Below, piece after piece: positions 1 through 9,220 of a DNA stretch of 46,136 bases. The notes below the pieces were generated by a model. That model was not told the origin of the DNA. It ran no database searches and saw only the letters and a program-made list of their open reading frames with translations. This DNA is from Kiritimatiellia bacterium (GTDB lineage: Bacteria > Verrucomicrobiota > Kiritimatiellia > RFP12 > UBA3636). Position 1 is the first letter of the stretch. Each line of letters starts with the position of its first letter. A program made the position numbers and the translations under genes. Location of the stretch: assembly GCA_017648065.1 (NCBI GenBank), contig JAGCJJ010000003.1, forward strand, positions 1 to 46,136. Direction: 5' to 3'.

Positions 1-131
1 GCAACATAAACAGAACTACCAGGCTCTGCCTTAACAGAAAGTACCACGCGCTTCTTCTTTGGCTCTGCCTTAACAGCTACATCTGCTGTACTCTTTCTTG
101 TACGAGTTGTTTTTTTTACACATGCGGTCAT
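1..131 (-). CDS. N-terminus of a small basic-headed protein, possibly a CBM48/AMPK-type glycogen-binding domain (cut by window edge)
   Basis: An open frame begins with ATG at 131 (minus strand) and stays open to base 1, giving about 43 residues. A GAAAGG ribosome-binding site lies about 8 nt upstream. The start is rich in Lys, Arg and Thr, and a VKAEP motif occurs twice (near residues 20 and 32). The second copy sits in KKRVVLSVKAEPGSSVYV. That pattern (strand, then PGSSVYVAG-type turn) is what I associate with the start of small carbohydrate-binding-module-48 / AMPK-beta-like proteins, but the diagnostic residues lie outside the window, so the call is inference. It has its own promoter candidate at 188-216 and is separate from the holB operon that ends at 312. 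Confidence 0.5.
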   Translation of the reverse strand, partial: MTACVKKTTRTRKSTADVAVKAEPKKKRVVLSVKAEPGSSVYV

Positions 132-187
132 TGCAAATACCCTTTCTTTACATTCTGATTTCTTATATCTTCTTTGAATGCGGGCAT

Positions 188-216
188 ATCCTAACTTAAT
201 TCAAACAAAAAAGCAA
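188..216 (-). promoter_or_regulatory. Sigma70-type promoter candidate for the gene starting at 131
   Basis: Read on the minus strand, TTGCTT (216-211), a 17-nt spacer and TAGGAT (193-188) form a plausible -35/-10 pair. The expected start of transcription is near 181, about 50 nt before the ATG. The rest of 132-311 is AT-rich, and I see no hairpin terminator for holB in it. Confidence 0.35.
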
Positions 217-311
217 GGAAAATATGTATAAAAAAATAATAATTCAATATGAATAAATTATTGTTAATTCAATAATTAGCGATAGTAACTGATTACAACA
301 CTCTATTATTT

Positions 312-1277
312 CTATCTCAATCTGCCAAGCCAGTAATTCAATGCTAGTTCTGGGCGTATATGGCGCTCATCAAGATAAACGATTAACTCATCAATCTGAT
401 TAATGCAAGCAATAGCCGTCTCGGGTGTAAGCTTAGCTCCGCGCTTTTCGATCTCTTCTCGATATTCCTCATAGAACAATGGCTGATTAGCACCAGCACT
501 TGAAACAACAAGTAAATCTCTATACCAATCCTTTAAGGCAAGATATACATGTGTGCGCATCTCCTTTGCACGAGCACCAATCCAACCTTCTAAAACATCT
601 TTTGAAATATTTAAGTCGGTAGTGTTTTTCTTTTCTTCCATTGCTTGTTCTTCTGCAACGCCTTTAATCTCTTCAAAAAGAGCTGCGAAACGAGAAGCTG
701 TAGCAAATGCACGAAGCTCAGAAGCTGTTGTATGCTGTGCCATAATTTCACCAACTCTATCTCGCCATTGAGCAGGCACAGGCTGCTTACCTGTATTAAG
801 ATCTATTGTTTGACAACGAGAAACAATAGTAGGAAGAAGCATTCCTGGATTATTTGTAATTAAAAGGAAAACCGTTTTTTCAGGTGGCTCTTCCAGAGTC
901 TTAAGAAAAGCATTTGAAGCCTCTTGATTCATACAATCAGCAAAGCTAATTGTTGCGAGCTTCCAACCTCCAAGATATGATGTGCGCACAGCCCATTCAA
1001 TCAGCTCATCGCGAATACGATCAACAACAATTTTACGGCTCTTTGATTCTGGTTCTATATGTATTGAATCGATATGCTTATGCTCGCGAACAAGCATACA
1101 ATCATTACAATATCCACAAGGAGCAAATTCCGTATTTTTACATAAAAGCAGTTGTGCAACTTTATCTGAGAATTGACGCCCCTCTTCGCGTGGATTACCA
1201 AGCACCAAAAAGGCATGAGGAAGACGATTCTTCTCCCATGCGCGGCGAACTATTTCAAATGCAGCATTTAGCTCCAT
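312..1277 (-). CDS. holB: DNA polymerase III delta' subunit
   Basis: Clamp-loader subunit that helps load the beta sliding clamp at the replication fork. The 321-residue protein has the AAA+ fold markers of the family. The P-loop region is degenerate (around residues 25-33, LVLGNPREEG), as expected for delta', which does not hydrolyse ATP. A four-cysteine zinc module follows (Cys46, Cys54, Cys57, Cys60; spacing x7, x2, x2). The conserved NAFLKTLEEPP segment is at 122-132 and the SRC motif at 153-155. The length is normal. The gene starts 3 nt after the tmk stop codon, and the tmk-holB order is common in bacteria, so the two are almost certainly co-transcribed. Confidence 0.93.
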   Translation of the reverse strand: MELNAAFEIVRRAWEKNRLPHAFLVLGNPREEGRQFSDKVAQLLLCKNTEFAPCGYCNDCMLVREHKHIDSIHIEPESKSRKIVVDRIRDELIEWAVRTSYLGGWKLATISFADCMNQEASNAFLKTLEEPPEKTVFLLITNNPGMLLPTIVSRCQTIDLNTGKQPVPAQWRDRVGEIMAQHTTASELRAFATASRFAALFEEIKGVAEEQAMEEKKNTTDLNISKDVLEGWIGARAKEMRTHVYLALKDWYRDLLVVSSAGANQPLFYEEYREEIEKRGAKLTPETAIACINQIDELIVYLDERHIRPELALNYWLGRLR

Positions 1278-1280
1278 ACA

Positions 1281-1922
1281 TTACACCTCAAGGCCAAAAC
1301 GAGCGCAAATTACAGAACGAATATCTTCCTGAACCTTTTCAGGTGTTTGAGATCCATCTATTATCACAAAGCGATCAGGCTCACGCGCTGCCATCTCCAG
1401 ATAGCCATCATGAAGTCGTGTATGAAATTCTATAGGAGCTTGTTCAATACGGTCTTTTACACCATCTCCACGCTTTGAAATTCGGGAAAAACCTTCTTCA
1501 ACAGATATTTCTATAAGAATGGTTAAATCAGGCTTTACCTCACCTGTTGCAAAATCATTAATATTTCTTAATTGGTCAACATTAAAGCCTCGTCCATAAC
1601 CTTGATAAGCCAAAGTTGAATCGGTAAAACGATCTAAAACAACCCACTTACCTTCCTTTAATGCTGGTCCGATAAGATTCTTACAAAGCTGTGCTCTACT
1701 TGCACAAAATAGCAAAGCCTCTGTAGCATCACACAAAGGTTCTCCAGAAAGATTATGCTGCAACAATTGACGAATTACTTCGCCTGTTGGAGTTCCTCCT
1801 GGCTCGCGTGTCGTTATTACATTAAGACCTATAGTTTCTTGAAGCCACTTTGTTAATTCTCGGGCCTGAGTGGATTTTCCAGCTCCTTCGCCACCCTCAA
1901 ATGTAATTAATTTTCCATTCAT
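1281..1922 (-). CDS. tmk: Thymidylate kinase
   Basis: Phosphorylates dTMP to dTDP for DNA synthesis. The 213-residue protein has the P-loop GGEGAGKST near residues 10-18, the TREPGG motif at 38-43, the DRF motif at 97-99, and a basic LID segment (RISKRGDGVKDR). Acidic P-loop plus basic LID is the E. coli-like (type II) pattern. The frame extends upstream to 2000, but I chose ATG 1922. The protein then begins MNGKLITFEG as the family does, AAAGG lies about 10 nt upstream, and the upstream 26 codons encode AT-rich sequence that contains the promoter at 1948-1976. Confidence 0.94.
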   Translation of the reverse strand: MNGKLITFEGGEGAGKSTQARELTKWLQETIGLNVITTREPGGTPTGEVIRQLLQHNLSGEPLCDATEALLFCASRAQLCKNLIGPALKEGKWVVLDRFTDSTLAYQGYGRGFNVDQLRNINDFATGEVKPDLTILIEISVEEGFSRISKRGDGVKDRIEQAPIEFHTRLHDGYLEMAAREPDRFVIIDGSQTPEKVQEDIRSVICARFGLEV

Positions 1923-1947
1923 AATAATAGCCTTTACTGATAACCTT

Positions 1948-1976
1948 ATTATAATATAAATGTAAAAAAAATGCAA
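1948..1976 (-). promoter_or_regulatory. Promoter for tmk-holB
   Basis: On the minus strand TTGCAT (1976-1971) is followed by a 17-nt T-rich spacer and a perfect TATAAT (1953-1948). Transcription would start near 1941, about 20 nt before the tmk ATG. The position of the -10 box inside the longer reading frame supports the shorter tmk start. Confidence 0.55.
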
Positions 1977-2141
1977 CATAGCAAGCTTCAGCCTATACAC
2001 AAAACATCAATATGAGCAAAAACTATAACAGAATCACAAATTTCAATAATAAAATTACATTTTTATCACATTTTCAGATTAGACAAAACATTGCAAACAA
2101 GCAATTTATTTATAGCTTCAAAAAAAAATATTATTTTTCTC

Positions 2142-2170
2142 TTGATTTCAAAATCTAAATATGATAAATT
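2142..2170 (+). promoter_or_regulatory. Promoter of first tRNA-Val gene
   Basis: TTGATT (2142-2147), 17-nt spacer, TAAATT (2165-2170), 15 nt before the mature tRNA 5' end. The same TTGATTTCA sequence and spacing precede the second tRNA-Val copy at 17928-17956. This conservation between otherwise different flanks is the best evidence that it is real. Confidence 0.55.
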
Positions 2171-2185
2171 TATACACGTTTTTAA

Positions 2186-2262
2186 GGGCGAGTAACTCAG
2201 TTGGTTAGAGTAGCTGGTTTACACCCAGCCTGTCGTTGGTTCGAGTCCGACTTCGCCCACCA
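2186..2262 (+). tRNA. tRNA-Val (anticodon UAC), copy 1
   Basis: A full cloverleaf can be drawn: a 7-bp acceptor stem (GGGCGAG with TTCGCCC, last pair G-U), 4-bp D stem (ACTC/GAGT), 5-bp anticodon stem (GCTGG/CCAGC) around the loop TTTACAC with anticodon TAC, 5-bp T stem (GTTGG/CCGAC) with loop TTCGAGT, discriminator A, and an encoded CCA at 2260-2262. It is transcribed against the surrounding minus-strand genes, with its own promoter and terminator. The tRNA is identical to the copy at 17973-18049. Confidence 0.97.
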
Positions 2263-2269
2263 TCCCTTT

Positions 2270-2299
2270 CCCACAGCTCAATGAGTCTGTGGGTTTTTT
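2270..2299 (+). terminator. Rho-independent terminator of tRNA-Val copy 1
   Basis: CCCACAG (2270-2276) pairs with CTGTGGG (2287-2293). The inner CTC/GAG extends the stem across one bulged T, and six T follow (2294-2299). On the minus strand there is no T-run after the stem, so it would not serve the porin gene that ends at 2315. Confidence 0.85.
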
Positions 2300-2314
2300 A
2301 TTTCTATTTTAGAT

Positions 2315-3625
2315 TTAGAATTTAAGCATTATTTCCCAACGTAGAAAATATGCGACCTTTCCAGAATTATAATAATCACCTGGATCAAGGATTTCTCCCA
2401 ATACATAACAATCAATGTTATCAAACAATGGGAATGAATATTTCATCGTGCCTAACCAACCACGATTTGAACCTTCTCCTGCTCCATTTTTCTCTTCCGC
2501 AAAAAGAGGTCCCAAAGTAAGCTTAAAATTGTGCTTATTTTCAAATGTATAGCCCGTCTCCAAATAACATTGGATTAAATTATTCCAATAGCCAACACCA
2601 TCGGCATCATAAGCAAAAATCATTAGCTCGCTTATCCATGGATAGCGGCCAAATAGGATATTAAAATCCTCTCGTTCTGTAGCAGTATCAGAATCATCTC
2701 CACTAATATAAATAGCATTGGCAGAAACATAAAAGCGAGCATCCTCATCTATGGTATACTTTATTCCTCCACAAGCAAATAATCCCTCGCGGTCATAATT
2801 CGTAGATTCTCCATATTGATATGCCAGCTCAAAATCTGCAGATATTGAATTAGAAAATTTTGGCTTCAAATAAAAACCTACTGTATGAATATCCTCACCA
2901 GATTGGCGCACTCCTTGAGCATTCCTCCATGCTGTATCGTGCTTCCATACATAATAAGCACCAAACTCGAAATCTTCTAATGTCTTATCTGAATAGAATG
3001 CACCGGCAGATGCCTCATCCATTGAATTATAACCACCCGCATAACCGGTAATATCACGATTTTCGTTACCAATTGCAAGCACATCCTCACATTGTGTATA
3101 AAATCCAAAAATATCAAGCATTCGCTTTTCTGCCAATGGTAAAGACAATCTTACGCCATCAAAATAGAAGCTTCTTGATCCATCTTTAGGTGTTCCATCT
3201 AAAAACAGTCTGCCAGTACCTAATACTACATCCTGACGGCCAATACGAAGCGTTGAACCATCTCCAAACAAATCGCTAAATGTAAAATAAACATTGTCAA
3301 ATATGAGCTCATCTGGAAATTCATAAGATTCTTGACCAACATTCTTATGACGAAACTCATTTGCTAATCGAATATCAAAAGAAGTATTTATCTCATTAAA
3401 ATCAATACCTGTCCAAATGCGTGGTCGAACGCGAAAATAATTGTTATTGCCTCCGCGTGTTACTCCACTTGAGATAATTGGAATATTATCAAATGCCTCT
3501 TGACGCAAACGCAAATCAGCACCAAATCTAAAATCGACAGAAGCCTTGTCAATTAACACCGCTTCATCTGCTGCTAAAGTAGCACTTAAGATACATGCGA
3601 AAAAGAAAATTATTAGTTTTTTCAT
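2315..3625 (-). CDS. Outer-membrane beta-barrel protein, alginate-export/porin type
   Basis: A 436-residue exported barrel. It starts with a classical signal peptide (MKKLIIFFFACILSATLA, likely cut before ADEA). Alternating polar/hydrophobic strands rich in Tyr, Phe and Gly follow, and it ends in a terminal Phe (EIMLKF), the usual signal for outer-membrane insertion. The sequence FRVRPRIWTGIDF and the strand pattern resemble the alginate-export family (AlgE-like), but the substrate cannot be read from the sequence. A TTG start at 3643 would overlap the murF stop codon. I prefer ATG 3625 because it begins the signal peptide directly, although neither start has a clear ribosome-binding site. 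It lies 14 nt downstream of murF and may be translated from the same mRNA. Confidence 0.8.
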   Translation of the reverse strand: MKKLIIFFFACILSATLAADEAVLIDKASVDFRFGADLRLRQEAFDNIPIISSGVTRGGNNNYFRVRPRIWTGIDFNEINTSFDIRLANEFRHKNVGQESYEFPDELIFDNVYFTFSDLFGDGSTLRIGRQDVVLGTGRLFLDGTPKDGSRSFYFDGVRLSLPLAEKRMLDIFGFYTQCEDVLAIGNENRDITGYAGGYNSMDEASAGAFYSDKTLEDFEFGAYYVWKHDTAWRNAQGVRQSGEDIHTVGFYLKPKFSNSISADFELAYQYGESTNYDREGLFACGGIKYTIDEDARFYVSANAIYISGDDSDTATEREDFNILFGRYPWISELMIFAYDADGVGYWNNLIQCYLETGYTFENKHNFKLTLGPLFAEEKNGAGEGSNRGWLGTMKYSFPLFDNIDCYVLGEILDPGDYYNSGKVAYFLRWEIMLKF

Positions 3626-3639
3626 AAATTGATATATTT

Positions 3640-5040
3640 TCAATTTTTCAACAAAACTTCCAGCGCCATTCCGCGTGAAGCTTTAATCAAGATGGTATCG
3701 CCTTGCTTTAGTAGGTCTGCGTGAAGTGCTGCACGTGCTTCAGAGACTGTTGCAAAACCAATTACCTGCGCCTCTGGCATTCCTGCAGAAATTGCTCCGG
3801 CAACCATCTGCTCTTTAGAGCAAGCACCTACCACTACAAACAAGTCAAAGCTTGCAGCAGTGCGTCCGACTACCTCGCCCACTTGTCTATGAAACAAAGG
3901 TGCATCGGCACCAAGCTCAAACATATCTCCAAGCACAACAATTTTTCTTCCAGGCGCAGTAATCTTTGCAAATGTCTCAATTGACTTACTCATGGAAAGA
4001 GGATTTGCATTATATGCATCATTTATCCAATGATAGCCGTCTTTATCCTGCTTCTCCCAGCGCATCTTTGCTTCTGATTTAATTGGACACGCTGCCACAA
4101 GATTTGCCAAAGGAATACCATATTCGTGTGCAACTGCTACGCCTTGAAGTATATTCGTGAGCTGATGCTCTCCGACAAGACCTGTAGGAAGAGTAACAGC
4201 CTCACCATCGCGTGCACAGCATATTGTTGCCTCGCCTGTGGCAGGGTCAAAGGCTGTGGCATAGTAATCAACAGAAGCATCACCTACCCTGCCACAAACA
4301 GTCACAACGCGTGCAGATACTTGTGATGAAAGATAGCTAAAAAACTCTCCATCCTTGTCCAATACAACAAATCCACTTTCTGGAACTGCTCGCAATAAAT
4401 TGGCTTTTTCATCAGCAATACCTGCTAAGCCATTAGAAAAATTCTCTATGTGGCAAGGTGCGATATTTGTAAGAATTGCTGCTGATGGAGAAAGCAACTT
4501 TGCTAAAGGAGAAATTTCTCCTGGATGATTAGTGCCTGTCTCAAAAACGCCACACTTTGTTTCAGCAGGCATTGCAAGAAGGCTCTTTGGCACACCGAAA
4601 TTATTATTCCAATTTCCCGGTGTCTTGAAGACTGACTCTGCCACACCAAGAAATGCAGCAGTAATTTCTTTAACTGTGGTTTTGCCAACACTGCCAGTAA
4701 GTCCTACAATCCAAGGGGACACCCTGCCACGCCAACCATTAGCTAAATCTGCTAGTGCTTGATGTGTGTCAGGTACGCGTACAACAATAGATGTTGCATC
4801 ACCAACAAATTCCGCTGTTTCATCAAGTAATGCTGCTACGGCACCAGCCTTAAATGCAGCCTCTGCAAAACGATTTCCGTTAAAGCTTTCGCCTTTGAGA
4901 GCAACAAACAGTTTACATGCTAAAGGATTGCGAGTATCTGTTTCAACACCATCAAGCAATATCTCAGCAGGATTTGCGATACATTCTGAAGCATCAATTA
5001 CTCCATTTGTCCATTCACACAAATCCTGCAAAGAAAACAT
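3640..5040 (-). CDS. murF: UDP-N-acetylmuramoyl-tripeptide--D-alanyl-D-alanine ligase
   Basis: Adds D-Ala-D-Ala to the UDP-MurNAc-tripeptide in the cytoplasm, the last soluble step of the peptidoglycan precursor. The 466-residue protein shows the Mur ligase order: an N-terminal substrate domain (VETDTRN, 32-38), an ATP loop GLTGSVGKTT (113-122), the KTPGNWNNNFGVP segment, ETGTNHPGEI, TNIAPCHIENF, and DAYNANPLSM in the C-terminal half. I use ATG 5040 rather than the TTG at 5070 because AGGCAGG lies at a proper distance and the family begins near this residue. It stops with TGA, which shows that TGA is a stop in this genome. It lies 33 nt after ahcY. No other division/cell-wall cluster genes are beside it. 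Confidence 0.94.
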   Translation of the reverse strand: MFSLQDLCEWTNGVIDASECIANPAEILLDGVETDTRNPLACKLFVALKGESFNGNRFAEAAFKAGAVAALLDETAEFVGDATSIVVRVPDTHQALADLANGWRGRVSPWIVGLTGSVGKTTVKEITAAFLGVAESVFKTPGNWNNNFGVPKSLLAMPAETKCGVFETGTNHPGEISPLAKLLSPSAAILTNIAPCHIENFSNGLAGIADEKANLLRAVPESGFVVLDKDGEFFSYLSSQVSARVVTVCGRVGDASVDYYATAFDPATGEATICCARDGEAVTLPTGLVGEHQLTNILQGVAVAHEYGIPLANLVAACPIKSEAKMRWEKQDKDGYHWINDAYNANPLSMSKSIETFAKITAPGRKIVVLGDMFELGADAPLFHRQVGEVVGRTAASFDLFVVVGACSKEQMVAGAISAGMPEAQVIGFATVSEARAALHADLLKQGDTILIKASRGMALEVLLKN

Positions 5041-5073
5041 TTTTAATACCTGCCTGATAGAGTTAAACAATGA

Positions 5074-6480
5074 TTAGTAGCGATAAGCATCTGCCTTAAA
5101 TGGTCCCTCAACTGGAACGCCAATATAGTCTGCCTGCTTCTGTGTAAGTGTTGTCAGCTTTGCACCAAGCTTATCAAGATGCAAGCGTGCAACTTCCTCA
5201 TCAAGCTTCTTATCAATTACGTATACACCTGGCTCACGACCACCCTGCCACAAATCAATTTGTGCAAGTGTCTGGTTTGTGAATGAGCAAGACATTACAA
5301 AGCTTGGATGACCTGTTGCACAGCCTAGATTTACCAAGCGACCCTCTGCCAACAAATAAATGCAATGACCATCAGGGAAGATGTATTTATCAAGCTGAGG
5401 CTTAATCTGCTTATGCTGGATGCCTGGCCATTTCTTCAGATCAGCAACACGAATCTCATTATCAAAGTGACCAATGTTGCAAACAATTGCCTGATCCTTC
5501 ATCTTTGACATATGCTCTGCAGTAATGATATCGCAGTTACCTGTTGTTGTTACATAAATATCAGCATAAGGAAGAGCATCCTCAACTGTTGTTACTTTGT
5601 AACCAGCCATACATGCCTGTAGTGCACAAATTGGATCTACCTCAGAAACCCATACCTGAGCACGGTGATTCTTCAGAATCTCAGAACAACCCTTACCTAC
5701 ATCACCATAGCCACAAACAAAAGCAATTTTACCTGCAACCATAACATCTGTAGCACGCTTGATACCGTCTACAAGAGATTCGCGGCAACCATAAACATTA
5801 TCAAATTTTGACTTAGTAACTGAATCATTTACATTGATAGCAGGAACAAGCAATGAGCCCTCTGCTGCCATCTTATACAAACGATGTACGCCTGTAGTTG
5901 TTTCCTCAGAAACACCCTTCCAGCCAGCAATTGCACGAGCAAAGAAGCCATTATCCTCAGCAATGCGCTCACGGATAACTTCCATCAAATATTTTTCATC
6001 CTCACTCTCAGGAGCCTTATCCAGCAAAGAAGCATCCTTCTCGCAAGCATAGCCCAAGTGTAATAGCAATGTTGCATCACCACCATCATCAACAATTAGG
6101 TCTGGACCAATCAGTGTGCCATCTTCCTTTTTCCAAGTAAGTGCTTTAATTGTGCAATCCCAATATTCACGAAGAGTCTCGCCCTTCCAAGCAAATACTG
6201 GTGTACCGCTTGCCGCAATAGCTGCTGCTGCCCGATCCTGTGTAGAAAAGATATTGCAAGATGCCCAGCGTAGCTCTGCACCTAGCTCGCGTAGTGTCTC
6301 AATAAGAACAGCAGTCTGAATTGTCATATGAAGGCTGCCTGAGATACGTGCACCTGCAAGAGGCTTTTGTGGGCCATACTTTGCACGTGTAGCCATCAAA
6401 CCTGGCATTTCATGCTCAGCCATTGTAATTTCTTCTCTGCCCCACTCAGCCAGTGAGATATCCTTTACTTGATATTCCAT
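5074..6480 (-). CDS. ahcY: Adenosylhomocysteinase (S-adenosylhomocysteine hydrolase)
   Basis: Splits S-adenosylhomocysteine into adenosine and homocysteine, removing the product that inhibits methyltransferases. The 468-residue protein has the NAD-binding GYGDVGKG (257-264), the catalytic [11 protein letters not shown] segment (Lys223, Asp227), the DDGGD segment (130-134), [23 protein letters not shown], and a C-terminal KADAYRY tail. It has the roughly 40-residue insert of the long bacterial form (around 155-195). The start is ATG 6480 with GGAGAG about 9 nt upstream; an upstream TTG in frame is less likely. It lies 24 nt after metK, so production and recycling of S-adenosylmethionine are coupled in one operon. 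Confidence 0.96.
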   Translation of the reverse strand: MEYQVKDISLAEWGREEITMAEHEMPGLMATRAKYGPQKPLAGARISGSLHMTIQTAVLIETLRELGAELRWASCNIFSTQDRAAAAIAASGTPVFAWKGETLREYWDCTIKALTWKKEDGTLIGPDLIVDDGGDATLLLHLGYACEKDASLLDKAPESEDEKYLMEVIRERIAEDNGFFARAIAGWKGVSEETTTGVHRLYKMAAEGSLLVPAINVNDSVTKSKFDNVYGCRESLVDGIKRATDVMVAGKIAFVCGYGDVGKGCSEILKNHRAQVWVSEVDPICALQACMAGYKVTTVEDALPYADIYVTTTGNCDIITAEHMSKMKDQAIVCNIGHFDNEIRVADLKKWPGIQHKQIKPQLDKYIFPDGHCIYLLAEGRLVNLGCATGHPSFVMSCSFTNQTLAQIDLWQGGREPGVYVIDKKLDEEVARLHLDKLGAKLTTLTQKQADYIGVPVEGPFKADAYRY

Positions 6481-6504
6481 AAAATTTCTCTCCAAAATTA
6501 AAAA

Positions 6505-7680
6505 TTAAAATGCTGCTTTGATTGCTTCAACCTTATCCAGCTTTTCCCATGGGAATTGTGAGCGACCAAAGTGGCAACCATTTGTGCTCTCACGGTAGCT
6601 CCAGCCCTTTGGTGTCTTTAGGCCAAGCTCTTTGATTAGCATTCCTGGACGGAAATCAAATACATCGCCTGACTTCAAAAATTCTGCCATACGCTCTTCA
6701 GAAACATTACCCGTACCATAGAAAGAAACATTGATACTTGTTGGGCGAGCAACACCGATTGCATATGAAACCTGAATTTCACAGCGGTCTGCAAGACCTG
6801 CTGCAACAATATTCTTTGCTGCATAGCGTGCATAGTAAGCAGCAGAGCGATCTACCTTTGAAGGATCCTTTCCTGAGAAAGCACCACCACCATGAGCTGC
6901 AACACCGCCATAGGTATCAACAATAATCTTACGACCTGTCAAACCAGAGTCACCACATGGTCCACCAATTTCAAATTTACCTGTTGGGTTAATAAGGAAT
7001 TGTGTACCTGCTGTAAGTAGACCTGTATAGTCAAGAGTATCCTTAGCAACCTCAATTAAATCCTTACGAATCTGCTCTAAATCAACACCACGTGTCTGAT
7101 GAGAAATAACAACAGTTGTAATAGCCTTTGGTTTACCACCCTCATGAAGTACGCTTACCTGGCTCTTTGCATCTGGGCGAAGATATGGAATTGTTCCGTT
7201 ATGGCGTAGCTCTGTTAAGCGAGAGATCAGCTTATGAGATAGCACAGCTGAAGTAGGCATAAATTCAGCAGTTGCATTTGAAGCATAGCCAAACATCATA
7301 CCCTGGTCACCTGCGCCTTGAATATCGTCACCACCACGAGATACGCCTTGGTTGATATCAGGAGATTGACCATGAATTGCAGAGATATACTTAAATGTGT
7401 CGTAGCTGAAGCCCTCTGATGGGTCATCATAGCCAATATCTTTAACTACTTCGCGAGCAATTGCCTCATAGTTTACAAGATGGTGACCTGCACAAGTAAT
7501 TTCACCTAGATTTACAACTAAATTATGGCCTGCAGCTGTTTCGCAAGCAACATGAGACTCTGGGTCTTCTGCTAAGCAAGCATCTAGGATTGCATCAGAA
7601 ATCTGGTCACAAACTTTATCTGGATGTCCTTCGGACACTGCCTCTGATGTAAAAACATGGGTTTGAGTAAATTTGCTCAT
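6505..7680 (-). CDS. metK: S-adenosylmethionine synthetase
   Basis: Makes S-adenosylmethionine from methionine and ATP. The 391-residue protein has TSEAVSEGHPDK at its start (residues 11-22), the signature GAGDQGMMFGYA (122-133) and the loop GGGAFSGKD (263-271). The frame continues upstream to 7731, but ATG 7680 gives the family start (MSKFTQTHVF) and has GAAAGG about 9 nt before it. It is first in the metK-ahcY-murF-porin run. A 21-bp perfect palindrome overlaps its likely -10 box. I did not recognise a known SAM riboswitch in the leader. Confidence 0.97.
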   Translation of the reverse strand: MSKFTQTHVFTSEAVSEGHPDKVCDQISDAILDACLAEDPESHVACETAAGHNLVVNLGEITCAGHHLVNYEAIAREVVKDIGYDDPSEGFSYDTFKYISAIHGQSPDINQGVSRGGDDIQGAGDQGMMFGYASNATAEFMPTSAVLSHKLISRLTELRHNGTIPYLRPDAKSQVSVLHEGGKPKAITTVVISHQTRGVDLEQIRKDLIEVAKDTLDYTGLLTAGTQFLINPTGKFEIGGPCGDSGLTGRKIIVDTYGGVAAHGGGAFSGKDPSKVDRSAAYYARYAAKNIVAAGLADRCEIQVSYAIGVARPTSINVSFYGTGNVSEERMAEFLKSGDVFDFRPGMLIKELGLKTPKGWSYRESTNGCHFGRSQFPWEKLDKVEAIKAAF

Positions 7681-7752
7681 AATAAGCCTTTCTTGATTTG
7701 CATTGATTACAGAATTGGATTGACAGACCAACCTATCAATATTTGAAAAAGA

Positions 7753-7773
7753 TTATATGATTATATCATATAA
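7753..7773 (-). promoter_or_regulatory. metK promoter -10 box inside a perfect palindrome (possible operator)
   Basis: TTATATGAT (7753-7761) and ATCATATAA (7765-7773) are perfect inverted 9-mers around TAT. The minus-strand TATAAT (7765-7760) lies within it, about 80 nt before the metK ATG. The -35 is weak (TTAGCT or TTTAGC, 16-17 nt upstream). A repressor bound here would block RNA polymerase. AT-rich palindromes also arise by chance, so the operator role is inference. The remaining 7774-7943 holds a CACGAAA triple repeat (about 7815-7840) and no gene. Confidence 0.45.
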
Positions 7774-7943
7774 CAGAAATTAGCTAAAGTAAAAAGTGCG
7801 AAGGATTTCAACCACGAAAATCACGAAAAAACACGAAAAGGCTGAACATTGAAACAAAAACTTTGTTTTATGATAGTTCCAAAATTAAATTATCTCATGG
7901 GTAACAAGTTTGTAATCTAAAGCACAGCATTAAGGGAACAAAC

Positions 7944-9146
7944 CTATTTTTCCTCATCAAAAATCTTGCCTAATGTTTTTGCCATACGAGTAATCATTGG
8001 TACCACCAATGCATTACCCATGCAAAAATATCTCATTTTTCGTGGCATTCCAGAATCTGTCCAATTATCGTCAAAACCTTGTATTCTCTCTGCTTCAACA
8101 GGAGTTAATATTCTAAACCGATTTGTCTCTGGGTCTTTTATTAAATGCGTACTTCTATTCAAAGAAGATTCTGATGTCAACATAGTTCTTGCAGGTGCAT
8201 CAAGATTATCAGGAAAAGCAATTGGGCCCTCACTAAAAGTATATTGGTGTCCACTTTTTGTTGTTCTTAAAATCTTTTTTGCACCTTTTAGATATTCCCA
8301 TTTACTCAAAGAATCACCAACATAATAATCTTCTGCAACATTCTTCTCTAGTAATGAACCTAGCAATATTGGATTCTCTAAAATTGGTATTGTTTTTGCA
8401 GTAAAAACCTTTCCTTCTTTCATATAACCTGAATTATCAAATTCAAATTTATATCCTTCAGATAAATCTGCCAAATCATCTATATTTACATCAGACTCTC
8501 TAATAGAAATCTCCTTTTCAACAGGAAATGTTTTTGCAAAAAAGCCATCAGTTAAAATAATTTTCTGTGCATCAATTGATGAGATTTTTTTTGAATATTT
8601 AGTTGCATTAGAATATGCGAAAATAAAAACACGACGACGCCTTTGTCCTGCACCATATTCTGCAGCATTTATTACACGCCACTCTGCATTATAACCAAGC
8701 TTTGCCAAACAACTTAAAATAATTCCAAAATCTCTTCCTCTTTGACTTGCTGGAGATTTTAATAATCTATCTACATTTTCCAAAAGAACAAAAGGTGCTT
8801 TTTTAGCTTCTAAAGTATCGCGAATTTGCCACCACAATACACCCTTTTTCCCATTTATTCCTTGAGACCCAACAAGAGATCTAGCTACAGAGTAATCTTG
8901 GCATGGGAAACCACCAACAAGAAGATTGTGATTTGGTATTGTAGATTTATCAACGACAGCAATATCCTTGTTTGTGTTTTCATCAATATCACCCCAATGA
9001 GACACATAACATTTATGAGCCCATTGGTTTGTTTTTCCTGGTTCCCATTGAGAGAACCACTCTGTTTTCCACTTCTTATCTGCTCGTTCAAAACCAAGTC
9101 TAAAACCGCCAACGCCAGCAAAAAGTTCGCAAATTGTCTTTTTCAT
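7944..9146 (-). CDS. DNA (cytosine-5) methyltransferase, M.Sau3AI type (predicted target GATC)
   Basis: Transfers a methyl group to cytosine C5 in DNA. All hallmark motifs are present in 400 residues: I (FAGVGGFRLGFE, 9-20), IV with the catalytic cysteine (GGFPCQDYS, Cys82), VI (ENV, 123-125), VIII (QRRRRVF, 168-174), the EAERIQGF region, and X (GNALVVP). Stretches such as CQDYSVARSL, RLLKSP, QRGRDF and TMLTSESS match what I recall of M.Sau3AI closely, so GATC with methylation of the C is the predicted target. The start ATG 9146 has AAGGA about 9 nt upstream. It lies 74 nt after the Sau3AI-like endonuclease gene, which is broken, so this enzyme may now act alone. Confidence 0.93.
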   Translation of the reverse strand: MKKTICELFAGVGGFRLGFERADKKWKTEWFSQWEPGKTNQWAHKCYVSHWGDIDENTNKDIAVVDKSTIPNHNLLVGGFPCQDYSVARSLVGSQGINGKKGVLWWQIRDTLEAKKAPFVLLENVDRLLKSPASQRGRDFGIILSCLAKLGYNAEWRVINAAEYGAGQRRRRVFIFAYSNATKYSKKISSIDAQKIILTDGFFAKTFPVEKEISIRESDVNIDDLADLSEGYKFEFDNSGYMKEGKVFTAKTIPILENPILLGSLLEKNVAEDYYVGDSLSKWEYLKGAKKILRTTKSGHQYTFSEGPIAFPDNLDAPARTMLTSESSLNRSTHLIKDPETNRFRILTPVEAERIQGFDDNWTDSGMPRKMRYFCMGNALVVPMITRMAKTLGKIFDEEK

Positions 9147-9220
9147 TTATTGTTCCTTGTTTATGGCATTATATTGTACCATAAAAATAAATATCGATCA
9201 ATTGAAATTTATTAACATTT

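Noticed and set aside
2270..2299. Terminator shared by the porin gene on the minus strand
   Set aside because: In the minus direction the stem is followed by AAAGGG, not a T-run.
7681..7760. SAM riboswitch in the metK leader
   Set aside because: The leader is about 75 nt, AT-rich, and I could not draw a fold of any SAM riboswitch class in it.
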